From Syntrophaceae bacterium UBA2251 (lineage in GTDB: Bacteria; Desulfobacterota; Syntrophia; Syntrophales; UBA2251): a stretch of 31,166 nt of DNA. Positions 15,224 to 24,059 of the stretch are shown one piece after another (the first letter of the stretch is position 1; each line of letters opens with the position of its first letter). Position numbers and translations under genes: made by a program. The notes beneath the pieces were generated by a model. That model did not search any database and was not told the origin of the DNA. It was given only the letters and a program-made list of their open reading frames with translations. The stretch is taken from contig DDXV01000008.1 in the NCBI GenBank assembly GCA_002347815.1, forward strand, positions 29,803-60,968. The letters run 5' to 3'.

Positions 15224-15263
15224 AGATCAAGGGATCAGGTCAACGAGGCAATGAAGGTCACCT

Positions 15264-17696
15264 ATGGAAAATGATCAGATAAACGACAAGGCATTTCGGG
15301 AGCAGTACGACGCGGAAAGCATCAAGGTGCTGGAGGGTCTGGAGGCCGTCCGGAAGCGGCCGGCCATGTACATCGGGTCGACGGGAAAGGAAGGCCTTCA
15401 CCACCTGGTCTACGAGGTGGTGGACAACAGCATCGACGAGACGGCCGCCGGATTCTGCGATGCCATCACCGTCGGGATCCGCATGGACAACAGCATCGTC
15501 GTGGACGATAACGGACGCGGCATCCCCGTGGACATGCATACCACCGGCGTGTCGGCGGCGGAGGTCGTGCTGACCAAACTTCACGCCGGGGCGAAATTCT
15601 CCAACGACAGCTACAAGATCTCCGGGGGACTGCACGGCGTGGGCGTTTCGGTGGTGAATGCGCTGTCGAGCAGTCTGGAACTGGAGGTAAGACGGGACGG
15701 GGTCCTTTACACGCAATCGTACGAGCGCGGCGTTCCCAAGGCACCCCTGGAAAAGATCGGCAAGACCCGGGGACGGGGAACACGGGTCACGTTCAAGCCG
15801 GATTCGGAGATCTTCGACGAAACGGAATTCAGCTTCGACATCCTGGCCAACCGTCTCCGGGAGGTGGCCTTTCTGAATTCCGGCGTGAAGATCACCCTGA
15901 TCGACGAGCGGGCCGACAAGCGGGGCGAATTCTTCTACAAAGGGGGCATCGTCTCCTTCGTGGAGTATATCAACCGCAACAAGCGGGTCCTCCACAAACA
16001 TCCCATCTTCGTTCAGGGCGCCCGTGAGGATTGCGAGGTGGAGGTGGCCCTCCAGTACAACGACACCTATGTGGAGAACATCTTTTCCTTCGCCAACAGC
16101 ATCAACACGACGGAGGGCGGAACCCACCTGATCGGTTTCCGATCCGCCCTGACGCGGGTGTTCAACAACTACGCCACCACGAGCAATCTCCTCAAGAACA
16201 CGAAGGAGTCACTGCGCGGGGAGGACCTGCGGGAGGGGCTGGCCGCCGTCATCAGCGTCAAGATCAAAAACCCGCAGTTCGAGGGCCAGACGAAGACCAA
16301 GCTGGGCAACAGCGAGGTCCGGGGGCTGGTGGAGGGCATCGTCTACGACAAGATCGGGGTCTATCTGGAAGAGAACCCCGCCGTGGCCAAACAGCTCCTG
16401 AACAAGTGCATCGATGCGGCGCGGGCGCGCGAGGCCGCCCGCCGCGCCAAGGAGCTGACCCGCCGCAAGAGCGCCCTGGAAGTCGGGTCCCTGCCGGGGA
16501 AGCTCGCGGATTGCCAGGAGAAGGACCCGGCGGCCTGCGAGATCTATCTGGTGGAGGGGGACTCGGCCGGCGGATCGGCCAAGCAGGGCCGGGACCGGAA
16601 AAACCAGGCGATCCTCCCCTTGCGGGGCAAGATCCTGAACGTGGAGAAGGCGCGCTTCGACAAGATGCTGCAGAACGAGGAAATCAAGGTCATCGCGACG
16701 GCCCTGGGCACGGGGATCGGCAAGGAGGACTTCGACATCTCGCGGTTACGCTACCACAAGGTCATCATCATGACCGACGCCGACGTGGACGGCCTCCACA
16801 TCCGGACGCTTCTTTTAACCTTCTTTTTCCGGCAGATGCGCGAACTCGTCGAGCGGGGGTTCCTGTACATCGCCCAGCCGCCCCTGTTCCGCATCAGCGA
16901 CAAGAAGTCCGAACTGTACATCCACAACGAAGAGGCCATGAAAAACCACATCCTGGACATGGGCGTCGGCCGCCTCCGCCTGCTGGCAGGCAACGGCACG
17001 CCGCTGACGGGGAGCCGCCTGTCCGGCATCGTCAAGAAGGTCATGCGGATCGAGGCGATCCTGGACAAGTTCGAACGCGAGGAGCGGGACCGGGAGGTCG
17101 TCCGCCTCCTGGCCGGCGACCCGGCGCTTGCGGACCGCGATTTTCGGACCGAGGCGGACCTCGAGCGCGTGGCCCGGCGCACGGCCCTGGCCCTGGGAGA
17201 CCGGGTGATCGAGGCCCGGGTTGCCCTCGACCCGGATCACGGCATTTTCAAGCTTGTCTTTCGCCTCCGGCGTCACGACCAGGAACAAACGACCTGCATC
17301 GACCGGGATGTCCTGAAGATGCCGAAATTCCTGGAAATCAAATCCCTGTTGAACCAGGTGACGGCCCTGGGCGAGGCCCCGTACCAGGTTCTGGCGGAAG
17401 AGGGCGAAAACGCGTCGCCCGTCGTCCTGCCCGACATGGCCGCCCTGATCGAGCACGTCATGGCCGCCGGCAAAAAGGGCATGACCCTGCAGCGCTACAA
17501 GGGTCTCGGTGAAATGAACCCGGGGCAGCTCTGGGAGACGACGATGAACCCGGAGAAGCGGACGCTCCTCCAGGTCCGGGTCGAAGACGCCGTCCAGGCG
17601 GACGAGATCTTCACGACGCTCATGGGCGATCAGGTGGAACCGCGCCGGGAGTTCATTTTCCGCAACGCCCTGTACGCGTCGAATCTGGATGTGTAG
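15264..17696 (+). CDS. gyrB: DNA gyrase subunit B
   Basis: An 810-residue type IIA topoisomerase B subunit. The GHKL ATPase part has RKRPAMYIGST, the VVDNSIDE motif, DDNGRGIPVD and GGLHGVGVSVVNALS. The TOPRIM part has EGDSAGGSAKQGRDRKNQA, LRGKILNVEKA and the metal site TDADVDGLHIRTLLLTFFFR. It ends with QRYKGLGEMNPGQLWETT and RREFI. The roughly 170-residue insert before the C-terminal motif is usual for proteobacterial GyrB (E. coli is 804). With GyrA it adds negative supercoils using ATP. It starts 40 bp after dnaN and is followed by gyrA after 110 bp, in which I saw no strong terminator. Confidence 0.98.
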   Translation: MENDQINDKAFREQYDAESIKVLEGLEAVRKRPAMYIGSTGKEGLHHLVYEVVDNSIDETAAGFCDAITVGIRMDNSIVVDDNGRGIPVDMHTTGVSAAEVVLTKLHAGAKFSNDSYKISGGLHGVGVSVVNALSSSLELEVRRDGVLYTQSYERGVPKAPLEKIGKTRGRGTRVTFKPDSEIFDETEFSFDILANRLREVAFLNSGVKITLIDERADKRGEFFYKGGIVSFVEYINRNKRVLHKHPIFVQGAREDCEVEVALQYNDTYVENIFSFANSINTTEGGTHLIGFRSALTRVFNNYATTSNLLKNTKESLRGEDLREGLAAVISVKIKNPQFEGQTKTKLGNSEVRGLVEGIVYDKIGVYLEENPAVAKQLLNKCIDAARAREAARRAKELTRRKSALEVGSLPGKLADCQEKDPAACEIYLVEGDSAGGSAKQGRDRKNQAILPLRGKILNVEKARFDKMLQNEEIKVIATALGTGIGKEDFDISRLRYHKVIIMTDADVDGLHIRTLLLTFFFRQMRELVERGFLYIAQPPLFRISDKKSELYIHNEEAMKNHILDMGVGRLRLLAGNGTPLTGSRLSGIVKKVMRIEAILDKFEREERDREVVRLLAGDPALADRDFRTEADLERVARRTALALGDRVIEARVALDPDHGIFKLVFRLRRHDQEQTTCIDRDVLKMPKFLEIKSLLNQVTALGEAPYQVLAEEGENASPVVLPDMAALIEHVMAAGKKGMTLQRYKGLGEMNPGQLWETTMNPEKRTLLQVRVEDAVQADEIFTTLMGDQVEPRREFIFRNALYASNLDV

Positions 17697-17806
17697 AAAA
17701 GCAGGCGCCCGGCAGGGGGCGTCGGGGCGGGGATGATCCACCCGGTACATCCCTCCCGGCGCTTTGCACGCGACGCCCAACATCGATATGGATTGAAAGG
17801 TTACAC

Positions 17807-20329
17807 ATGGAGCAACTGCCGTATCAGAAGAATGTCTCGGTAGACATCGAAGACGAAATGAGAAAGTCCTACGTGGACTATGCCATGAGCGTCATCATCG
17901 GGCGCGCCATCCCGGACGTCCGCGACGGCCTGAAGCCGGTGCACCGCCGGGTGCTGTTCGCCATGAACGAAATGGGCAACCGCTGGAACCGACCCTACAA
18001 GAAATCGGCCCGCATCGTCGGGGACATCATCGGCAAGTACCACCCCCACGGGGACCAGGCGGCCTACGACACGATCGTGCGCATGGCCCAGGAGTTCTCC
18101 ATGCGCTACTGCCTGATCGACGGCCAGGGCAACTTCGGCTCCGTCGACGGGGACCCCCCGGCCGCCATGCGGTACACGGAAGTCCGCATGCACCGGCTTT
18201 CGGAGGAAATCCTGGCCGACCTGGAGAAGGATACGGTGGATTTCGTCCCCAACTACGACGAATCCCTGCAGGAGCCGACGGTTATGCCGGCCCGGATTCC
18301 CGTTCTGCTGCTGAACGGGACGGCGGGCATCGCCGTGGGCGTCGCGACGAACATCCCCCCGCACAACCTGCGGGAAATCGTCGACGGGACCGTCGCCCTG
18401 ATCCGGAAGCCGGACATCACGGTCGACGAACTCATGAAGCATATCCACGGTCCGGATTTTCCGACGGCCGGATTCATCAACGGCCGGGAGGGGATCGTCT
18501 CCGCCTACCGGACCGGCCGGGGCATCATCCGGATGCGCGCCCGCGCCCTGATCGAGCGCAACGCCCGCAGCGACCGGGAGAGCATCGTCGTCACGGAGCT
18601 GCCCTACCAGGTGAACAAGGCCAACCTGATCGCCGCCATCTCCGAGCTCGTCAAGGAGAAGAAGATCGGGGGCATCGCCGACCTCAGGGACGAGTCGGAC
18701 CGCGAAGGCATCCGGATCGTCATCGACCTCAAGAAGGACGAACCGTCGGCCATCGTGCTGAACCAGCTCTACAAGCACACCCAGATGGAGGCGACCTTCG
18801 GCATCATCATGCTGGCCATCGACCACGGCCAGCCCCGCGTCTTCAACCTGAAGGAGATGCTGGAGAGCTTCGTGGAGTTCCGCCGGCGGGTCGTGATGCG
18901 CCGGACCCGCTTCGAGCTGGCACGGGCCGAGGAGCGCGCCCATATCCTGAAGGGGCTGCTGATCGCGCTCGACCGGATCGACGAGGTCATCGCCGTGATC
19001 AAGGCGGCGGCGAACCCTCCGGCGGCCGGAGAAGCGCTGTGCGCCCGCTTCGGCCTGTCCGAGGCCCAGGCCCGGGCCATCCTGGAGATGCGCCTCCAGC
19101 GCCTGACCGGGCTGGAGCGGGAGAAGATCGAACAGGAGTTCGCCGGACTGACCCGGCTCATCGCCGAACTTCAGGGGATTCTCGGCGATCCGGGGAAGGT
19201 CCTGGACGTCATCGTCACGGAGCTCGCGGAACTCAAGGCCCGCTACGGGGACGAACGCCGCACGGAGATCGTGGTCAGCTCCGAGGACATCAGTATCGAG
19301 GATCTGATCGTCGAAGAGGACATGGTCGTAACCGTCTCCCACACCGGCTACATCAAGCGCAATCCCGTGAGCCTCTACCGCAGCCAGCGCCGCGGCGGAC
19401 GCGGCAAGATGGGGATGCAGACGAAGGAAGAGGATTTCGTCGAGCGGGTGTTCATCGCCTCCACGCACAACTACGTGCTGATCTTCACGAACCAGGGCCG
19501 GGTGTACTGGCTCAAGGTCTACCAGATCCCCCAAGCCGGACGGGCGGCGAAGGGAAAGGCGCTCGTCAACCTGATCAACCTGAACCCCGGCGAACGGGTG
19601 GCGGCCATCCTGCCGGTCCGGGAATTCGTTGCCGGCAAGTCCGTCGTCATGGTGACCCAGCGCGGGATCATCAAGAAGACGGACCTGACGGCCTATGCCA
19701 ATCCGCGCTCCACGGGGATCATCGCCATCACGATCGACGAGGGCGATCAACTTATCGACGTGCAGCTCACCACGGGCAGCCAGGACATTTTCCTGGGGAC
19801 CCAAAAGGGTCAGGGCATCCGCTTCCACGAGGAGGACGTCCGGGAGGTGGGGCGGACCGCGCGCGGCGTCATCGGGATCCGGATGGACGAGGACGACGTC
19901 GTCGTCGGGGTGGAGATCCCCGCCGAGGGGACGACGCTGCTGACGGTCTCCGAGCGGGGCTACGGCAAACGGACGGCCATCGAGGAGTACCGGCGCCAGA
20001 GCCGGGGCGGCAAGGGGACGATCAACCTGAAGACCGTCACGAAGGTCGGGATGGTCTCCGGCATCTCCCAGGTCGTCGGCGACGAAGACATCCTGCTCAT
20101 CAGCGACGGCGGAAAGATCATCCGGATGCGCGTGGACGAAATCCCCGTGATCCATCGCAGTACGCAGGGGGTCAAGCTGATCGAACTCGAGCCGGAGGAG
20201 CGCCTGGTGGGGCTGGCGCGGGCGGAGCGGGAGGCGGAGGACGCGAACGGCCAGGAGGACGTCCTGGCTTCGGAAGACGCGGACGCGCCTCTCCCGGATC
20301 GGGATGACGATACGGAACCGACGGCTTAG
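17807..20329 (+). CDS. gyrA: DNA gyrase subunit A
   Basis: An 840-residue breakage-reunion subunit. The active-site Tyr123 lies in AAMRYTEVRM. The quinolone region reads GKYHPHGDQAAYDTIVRMAQ: the residue equal to E. coli Ser83 is Gln84, while the equal of Asp87 is kept (Asp88). The C-terminal beta-pinwheel has the GyrA box QRRGGRGKMG, which marks true gyrase rather than topoisomerase IV, plus later degenerate blades (QSRGGKGTI). It ends in an acidic tail. AAAGG lies 7 nt before the ATG. It works with GyrB directly upstream. Gln at the Ser83 place occurs naturally in some lineages, so it need not be a selected resistance change. Confidence 0.98.
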   Translation: MEQLPYQKNVSVDIEDEMRKSYVDYAMSVIIGRAIPDVRDGLKPVHRRVLFAMNEMGNRWNRPYKKSARIVGDIIGKYHPHGDQAAYDTIVRMAQEFSMRYCLIDGQGNFGSVDGDPPAAMRYTEVRMHRLSEEILADLEKDTVDFVPNYDESLQEPTVMPARIPVLLLNGTAGIAVGVATNIPPHNLREIVDGTVALIRKPDITVDELMKHIHGPDFPTAGFINGREGIVSAYRTGRGIIRMRARALIERNARSDRESIVVTELPYQVNKANLIAAISELVKEKKIGGIADLRDESDREGIRIVIDLKKDEPSAIVLNQLYKHTQMEATFGIIMLAIDHGQPRVFNLKEMLESFVEFRRRVVMRRTRFELARAEERAHILKGLLIALDRIDEVIAVIKAAANPPAAGEALCARFGLSEAQARAILEMRLQRLTGLEREKIEQEFAGLTRLIAELQGILGDPGKVLDVIVTELAELKARYGDERRTEIVVSSEDISIEDLIVEEDMVVTVSHTGYIKRNPVSLYRSQRRGGRGKMGMQTKEEDFVERVFIASTHNYVLIFTNQGRVYWLKVYQIPQAGRAAKGKALVNLINLNPGERVAAILPVREFVAGKSVVMVTQRGIIKKTDLTAYANPRSTGIIAITIDEGDQLIDVQLTTGSQDIFLGTQKGQGIRFHEEDVREVGRTARGVIGIRMDEDDVVVGVEIPAEGTTLLTVSERGYGKRTAIEEYRRQSRGGKGTINLKTVTKVGMVSGISQVVGDEDILLISDGGKIIRMRVDEIPVIHRSTQGVKLIELEPEERLVGLARAEREAEDANGQEDVLASEDADAPLPDRDDDTEPTA

Positions 20330-20396
20330 GGGCGTTTTCGCGGGATGACGCGTCTCGTGGAATGGCGGGGTTTGGGGATTTCCGTGAGGGCCGGTG

Positions 20397-21578
20397 ATGG
20401 GAAAATGTCCATTCTGCGACGAGGAGTGGATACAGAGAGGCGCCGCGAAATGCGTCTATTGCGGCGAATGGCGGGGCCCGGCTCCCCCCCGGGAGGGTGT
20501 TGACGGGCCGGAAACGCCTGAATCCCGACCGGAGGGTCGGGAGGATCTTCAAAAACAAGCGCCCGTGGAGGTCGAAGCGCCCCCGGTGTCACTGCCTCAG
20601 CCGGTTCCGGCGGCCTCCGTTCCCCAGGCAGACCCGGGGGAGCGGGCCGAAGCGCGCTACAAAGCCTTCCTCGGGGGAGCGAGCGAGAACTACTACCTCG
20701 AGAAATTCCATGAATTCGACCGACACCCCCCCGGCATAAAGGCCGGCTGGAACTGGGCCGCTTTCTTTTTCGGCGGGGGCTGGGCCATCTATCGAAAAAT
20801 GTATGGATGGTTCTTTTTTTTCGTGGAAATGGTCCTGCTCGCGGGGATCTTGCAGCGCGTCGGGGCCCCGGCCGTCGGCATCGCCGTGTTGTCCGGGTCG
20901 TGGATCGCGTTTTCGATTTACGCAAACGCGTTGTATCATGCCGGTGTCGCGAAGAAAATCGCCGACGCACAGCGCTTCATCATCAATGAGCCCATGCTGC
21001 TTCAGTCTCTCCGGCATGAGGGCGGCGTGAACACGGGGTTTCTCGGGGGGTGCGGTTTGGCCCTGCTCGTGACGATCTGGGTCGCCGTTCCACGCTTCAT
21101 CCCCCACACGGAAAGGGCGGCTCCCGTCACGGCCCCCGCTCAAGAAACGGGCCAGGATGGCCGGTTCGTGGCCTACAGCGACGGGACCGTCCTGGACCCG
21201 ATCACGAACCTGATGTGGGCGGCAAGGGACAACGGATCCGATATCAACTGGCAGGATGCCCAGGGCTATTGTCGGAACTACCGCGGGGGAGGGTTTTCGG
21301 ACTGGCGGATGCCGACGCATGAGGAGCTCGGGCAATTGTACGACTCGACCCGGCCGCAGCCGGCGGAATGCTACAGTCTCGTGGTCGAGGGGAACACCCG
21401 TTACGGGGAGATCTATGCCACCCCCCTGGTCGACCTGACGTGCGATCAACTGTGGGAATCGGAAACGCGGAGGGGCCTTGCCAGTGCCTTCGCCTTCCGC
21501 ATCAAGGCCGCTCAGAGCTGGGATCCCCAGTCAAACGTCAAATACTATCGCGTCCTGCCGGTCCGTTCCGTCAAATAG
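20397..21578 (+). CDS. Membrane protein with zinc ribbon, DUF2628-like and DUF1566 (Lcl-like) domains
   Basis: About 393 residues. The N-terminus has a zinc ribbon (Cys4, Cys7, Cys19, Cys22: CPFC and CVYC). A proline-rich linker leads to a DUF2628-like membrane part (GWNWAAFFFGGGWAIYRKMY with following helices to about 185). One more helix follows (GLALLVTIWVAVPRFI). The C-terminal domain from about 250 is DUF1566-like (YSDGTVLDPITNLMWA, WQDAQGYCRNYRGGGFSDWRMPTHEELGQLYD). The zinc ribbon would face the cytoplasm and the DUF1566 part may lie outside; function unknown. The GTG at 20394 and the ATG at 20397 are both possible; the ATG has GAGG at better spacing. It follows gyrA by 67 bp on the same strand. 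Composition is slightly less biased than gyrA. Confidence 0.8.
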   Translation: MGKCPFCDEEWIQRGAAKCVYCGEWRGPAPPREGVDGPETPESRPEGREDLQKQAPVEVEAPPVSLPQPVPAASVPQADPGERAEARYKAFLGGASENYYLEKFHEFDRHPPGIKAGWNWAAFFFGGGWAIYRKMYGWFFFFVEMVLLAGILQRVGAPAVGIAVLSGSWIAFSIYANALYHAGVAKKIADAQRFIINEPMLLQSLRHEGGVNTGFLGGCGLALLVTIWVAVPRFIPHTERAAPVTAPAQETGQDGRFVAYSDGTVLDPITNLMWAARDNGSDINWQDAQGYCRNYRGGGFSDWRMPTHEELGQLYDSTRPQPAECYSLVVEGNTRYGEIYATPLVDLTCDQLWESETRRGLASAFAFRIKAAQSWDPQSNVKYYRVLPVRSVK

Positions 21579-21707
21579 GCCCCGGGGGCCGCGTTCGTTT
21601 CTGACTCGCGCGGCGTCCGGCTCGCGGCGTTTGTCCGCCCCTTTCCTCTGCCATCCTTGAAAGTAGAGCCGTTTGCGGCAAGCCGTTGACGCCCGGGCGA
21701 AGGCGTC

Positions 21708-22697
21708 TCATGCCTTCGTGAATGCGACGATCGTCCGGTCCCGGTATCGTTGCACGAGCTCCGCGTAGACCTCGGTCGCGATGCGGTTCGTCCCGATCTC
21801 GTCCTCGCGCAATCCCCGGACGCGCTTCGCCGGCATGCCCAGGATCAGGGAGTGGGGCGGGAACTTCGCGTGGTAGGGGACGAAGGCATTCGCCCCGACC
21901 ACGCTCCCGTCGCCGATCTCGGCGTGCGACATGACGGTGGCGTTCATCCCGACCATGACGTTCGTCCCGATCCGGCAGCCGCGGATGACGGCGCCGTGGC
22001 CGATCGTGACCTCGTCCCCGATCCGGGTTTCCGCGCCTTGGTCACTGTGGATCACGGCGTTGTCCTGGATGTTGGTGCACTTTCCGACGACGATCTTCGC
22101 CTCGTCGCCCCGGATGACGGCGTTGAACCAGACGCTCGATCCCTCTCCGATGACGACGTCCCCGTAGATGCGCGCGCCTTCCGCGACGAAGACGGAGGGA
22201 TGCACCTGCGGCGCGAGGAGGGGCGATGGGGAATGACGGGGCATGGGGCGGTTCTCCTGACGCTTCTTGAGGATCAGGTTCTCGTAGCCCATCTCCTTCA
22301 GGATGACGGGAAACATCTGGAAGGCGGGCTTCACCACGGGCAGGAGCTTCATCATCGCGGTGATCTTGCCGCCCTGTTTGACCTTCCCCCGGGTCACGGC
22401 GGCGACGGGGTTCTCCAGGCCGTGCCAGAAACTGTGGGAAAAATCCGCCGCCTGCTTCGACCAGACGTCCTCCTTCAGGTCGCAGGGGCCGAGGTAGTAA
22501 CTTCCGGCCAATCCCGGTTGGGTCGGGGGGTTCTTCAAATCGATGGTGATTTCGGACTCCGGATCGGTGTAGATGAAGCGGATGATGATCCCCGCCTTGG
22601 CCATCTTCGGGCCGATCTTGTCGTCCGAGAGGACCCGTTCCATGAAATACCCGTAAATTTCGTACAGATGCTGCGCATCGCGGTAATACGTACCCAT
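21708..22697 (-). CDS. SCP2-like lipid-binding domain fused to gamma carbonic anhydrase-like left-handed beta-helix
   Basis: A 329-residue two-domain protein. Residues about 10-145 resemble an SCP2 sterol/acyl-CoA carrier domain (IIIRFIYTDPESEITIDLKN, KQAADFSHSFWHGLENP). Residues 160-329 form hexapeptide repeats of the gamma carbonic anhydrase/PaaY group, with RGD (197-199), NIQDNAVIHSD (His217), IGHGAVI (His234) and MPAKRVRG. The third usual zinc ligand in the GCxHG-type loop is Arg239 (IRGC), so hydratase activity is doubtful. An in-frame ATG at 22244 (residue 152) lies at the domain joint with AGGAGA 8 nt upstream, so the second domain could also be made alone. It is the last gene of the seven-gene cluster, 114 bp after the dehydrogenase. 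PaaY-type proteins are often CoA-thioesterase-like helpers in CoA pathways, which would fit. Confidence 0.85.
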   Translation of the reverse strand: MGTYYRDAQHLYEIYGYFMERVLSDDKIGPKMAKAGIIIRFIYTDPESEITIDLKNPPTQPGLAGSYYLGPCDLKEDVWSKQAADFSHSFWHGLENPVAAVTRGKVKQGGKITAMMKLLPVVKPAFQMFPVILKEMGYENLILKKRQENRPMPRHSPSPLLAPQVHPSVFVAEGARIYGDVVIGEGSSVWFNAVIRGDEAKIVVGKCTNIQDNAVIHSDQGAETRIGDEVTIGHGAVIRGCRIGTNVMVGMNATVMSHAEIGDGSVVGANAFVPYHAKFPPHSLILGMPAKRVRGLREDEIGTNRIATEVYAELVQRYRDRTIVAFTKA

Positions 22698-22740
22698 TGT
22701 CCCCTCCTCAGGATGATTCCGTATCGTTCCATTTCAAACG

Positions 22741-22806
22741 GGGCCGGGGGGCCTCCCGCCCGTTCGGGATCTTTTCCCGATTCGCCTGCGGGAAAACCCC
22801 CGGCCC
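22741..22806. repeat. Nested inverted repeat between acyl-CoA dehydrogenase and SCP2/gamma-CA genes
   Basis: GGGCCGGGGG (22741-22750) and CCCCCGGCCC (22797-22806) are perfect 10-bp complements. Inside them TCGGGA (22764-22769) pairs with TCCCGA (22775-22780). The last arm is right at the dehydrogenase stop. Without a T-run it looks more like an mRNA processing or stability element than a simple terminator. Confidence 0.55.
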
Positions 22807-22811
22807 GCCCC

Positions 22812-23978
22812 CTACTTCCCCCGGCGCTGGTCGAAGCGCCGGCCGTACAGGACGCTCGCCAGGGTGATCCGGAGCATCTGCACGGTCCCGCCGGCCACCC
22901 CCCAGGCCCGGGCGTCCCGGAGCATCCGCTCCACCGGAAATTCCTTGCTGTACCCGTAGCCGCCGAAGATCTGCATGGCGGCGTTCGTCACGTCGATGAC
23001 CATCTCGTTGGCGAAGCACTTCCCCATCGAGGCCTCGTACATGGAGGGCAGCCCCTGCCCGGCGCCGCAGGCGGCCCGGTACACCAGCAGGCGCGCCGCG
23101 TCGAGCTTCATCGCCATGTCCACGGTCATGAACTGGATCGCCTGGAACTCGCAGATCGGCCGGCCGAAGGCCTGGCGGGCCTGGGCGTAGGCGATCGATT
23201 CCCGGAGCGCCCCCCCCGCCGTCCCGAGGCACATCGCGGCGTTGCCGCACCGCTCGATGTCGAAGGTCAGCATGAGCTTGCCGAAATCCCCGGCCTGAAT
23301 GACGCAGTTTTCCTTGGGGACCCGGACGTCCTCGAAGATGAGCTCGCAGGAGGGCATGCCCTTAAGCCCCAGGAAATCCTCCTGCTTTCCGAATGTGAAG
23401 CCGGGCGTCCCCTTCTCGATGAGCAGACCGCCGATTCCCTTGTAGCCGGGGGTGTCGCCGAAGCGGGTGTAGACCATGTAGTGGCTCGCGTGGCCGCCGC
23501 CGGAGATGAAGACCTTCCGCCCGTTGACGACGTAATGGTCGCCGTCCTCGACGGCCTTCGTCTTCAGCGCGGTCAGGTCGGAGCCCGCCTCCGGCTCCGT
23601 CATGCAGACGGACACGCTGAGATCGCCGCGGCAGACCCCTGGAATAATGGCCTTTTTTTGCTCTTCCGTCCCGAAGAAATCGATCACCCGGACCGGTCCC
23701 ACGTTCGATTCGAAGACCGGGGCGGCGATCATGGGGCTGAACTTAGCCAGTTCCTCGATGGCGAGGATGGCGTTGATCGCCGGCTGACCGCCGCCGCCGT
23801 GGTCGGCCGACAGCGTCATGCCCAGGAGGCCCATCTCGGCGTAGCGGACCATCAGGTCGGCGGGAAACGTCCCCGTCCGGTCGATCTCCGCCGCCCGCTC
23901 CTTGAACTTCTCGCGCTCCCCCAGGGTCTGGAGGGTCTGGATCAGCATCTTCTGTTCGTCGTTCAAATTGAAATCCAT
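22812..23978 (-). CDS. Acyl-CoA dehydrogenase with isovaleryl-CoA-dehydrogenase-type catalytic Glu position
   Basis: A 388-residue FAD flavoprotein of the acyl-CoA dehydrogenase fold: the mid-domain VSVCMTEPEAGSDLTALKT (FAD/acyl contact), then RQAFGRPICEFQAIQF and QIFGGYGYSKEFPVERMLRDAR. It oxidises an acyl-CoA at C2-C3 and passes electrons to ETF. In most members the base is the Glu of the IYEGT motif; here that stretch reads VAGGT. A Glu242 in TFDIER sits where isovaleryl- and long-chain enzymes keep their base, so activity on a branched or bulky acyl-CoA is a reasonable guess. AAGGAG lies 9 nt before the ATG. It follows the MmgE/PrpD gene with a 117-bp gap carrying a possible internal promoter. 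Confidence 0.93.
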   Translation of the reverse strand: MDFNLNDEQKMLIQTLQTLGEREKFKERAAEIDRTGTFPADLMVRYAEMGLLGMTLSADHGGGGQPAINAILAIEELAKFSPMIAAPVFESNVGPVRVIDFFGTEEQKKAIIPGVCRGDLSVSVCMTEPEAGSDLTALKTKAVEDGDHYVVNGRKVFISGGGHASHYMVYTRFGDTPGYKGIGGLLIEKGTPGFTFGKQEDFLGLKGMPSCELIFEDVRVPKENCVIQAGDFGKLMLTFDIERCGNAAMCLGTAGGALRESIAYAQARQAFGRPICEFQAIQFMTVDMAMKLDAARLLVYRAACGAGQGLPSMYEASMGKCFANEMVIDVTNAAMQIFGGYGYSKEFPVERMLRDARAWGVAGGTVQMLRITLASVLYGRRFDQRRGK

Positions 23979-24030
23979 ATTTTACACTCCTTTTTTCGAT
24001 CATCGCTCCCTTTGCAAGGGATTCTTTTTC

Positions 24031-24059
24031 CGTATACCGATGTATGACGTGAAACTCAA
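24031..24059 (-). promoter_or_regulatory. Weak candidate internal promoter ahead of the acyl-CoA dehydrogenase
   Basis: On the reverse strand TTGAGT (24059-24054), 17 bp, TATACG (24036-24031). The 117-bp gap is visibly more A+T-rich than its flanks and also holds a small hairpin, TCCCTT-GCA-AAGGGA. Each box matches consensus at four of six positions. Confidence 0.3.

Noticed and set aside
17697..17806. Promoter or terminator in the gyrB-gyrA gap
   Set aside because: Only GC-rich partial palindromes and no pair of promoter boxes with proper spacing were seen.
17801..20155. Long minus-strand open frame opposite gyrA
   Set aside because: It mirrors gyrA codons, is rich in Asp/His/Gly as expected for antisense of biased codons, and overlaps an intact gyrA.
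21579..21707. Terminator between the DUF1566 gene and the convergent SCP2 fusion
   Set aside because: GACGCC/GGCGTC (21688-21707) and GGCCCC repeats exist but are short and have no T-run, so no terminator is claimed.
21750..24047. Long plus-strand open frame across the SCP2 fusion and acyl-CoA dehydrogenase
   Set aside because: It spans two real genes and the gap between them with no recognisable domain; an antisense shadow.
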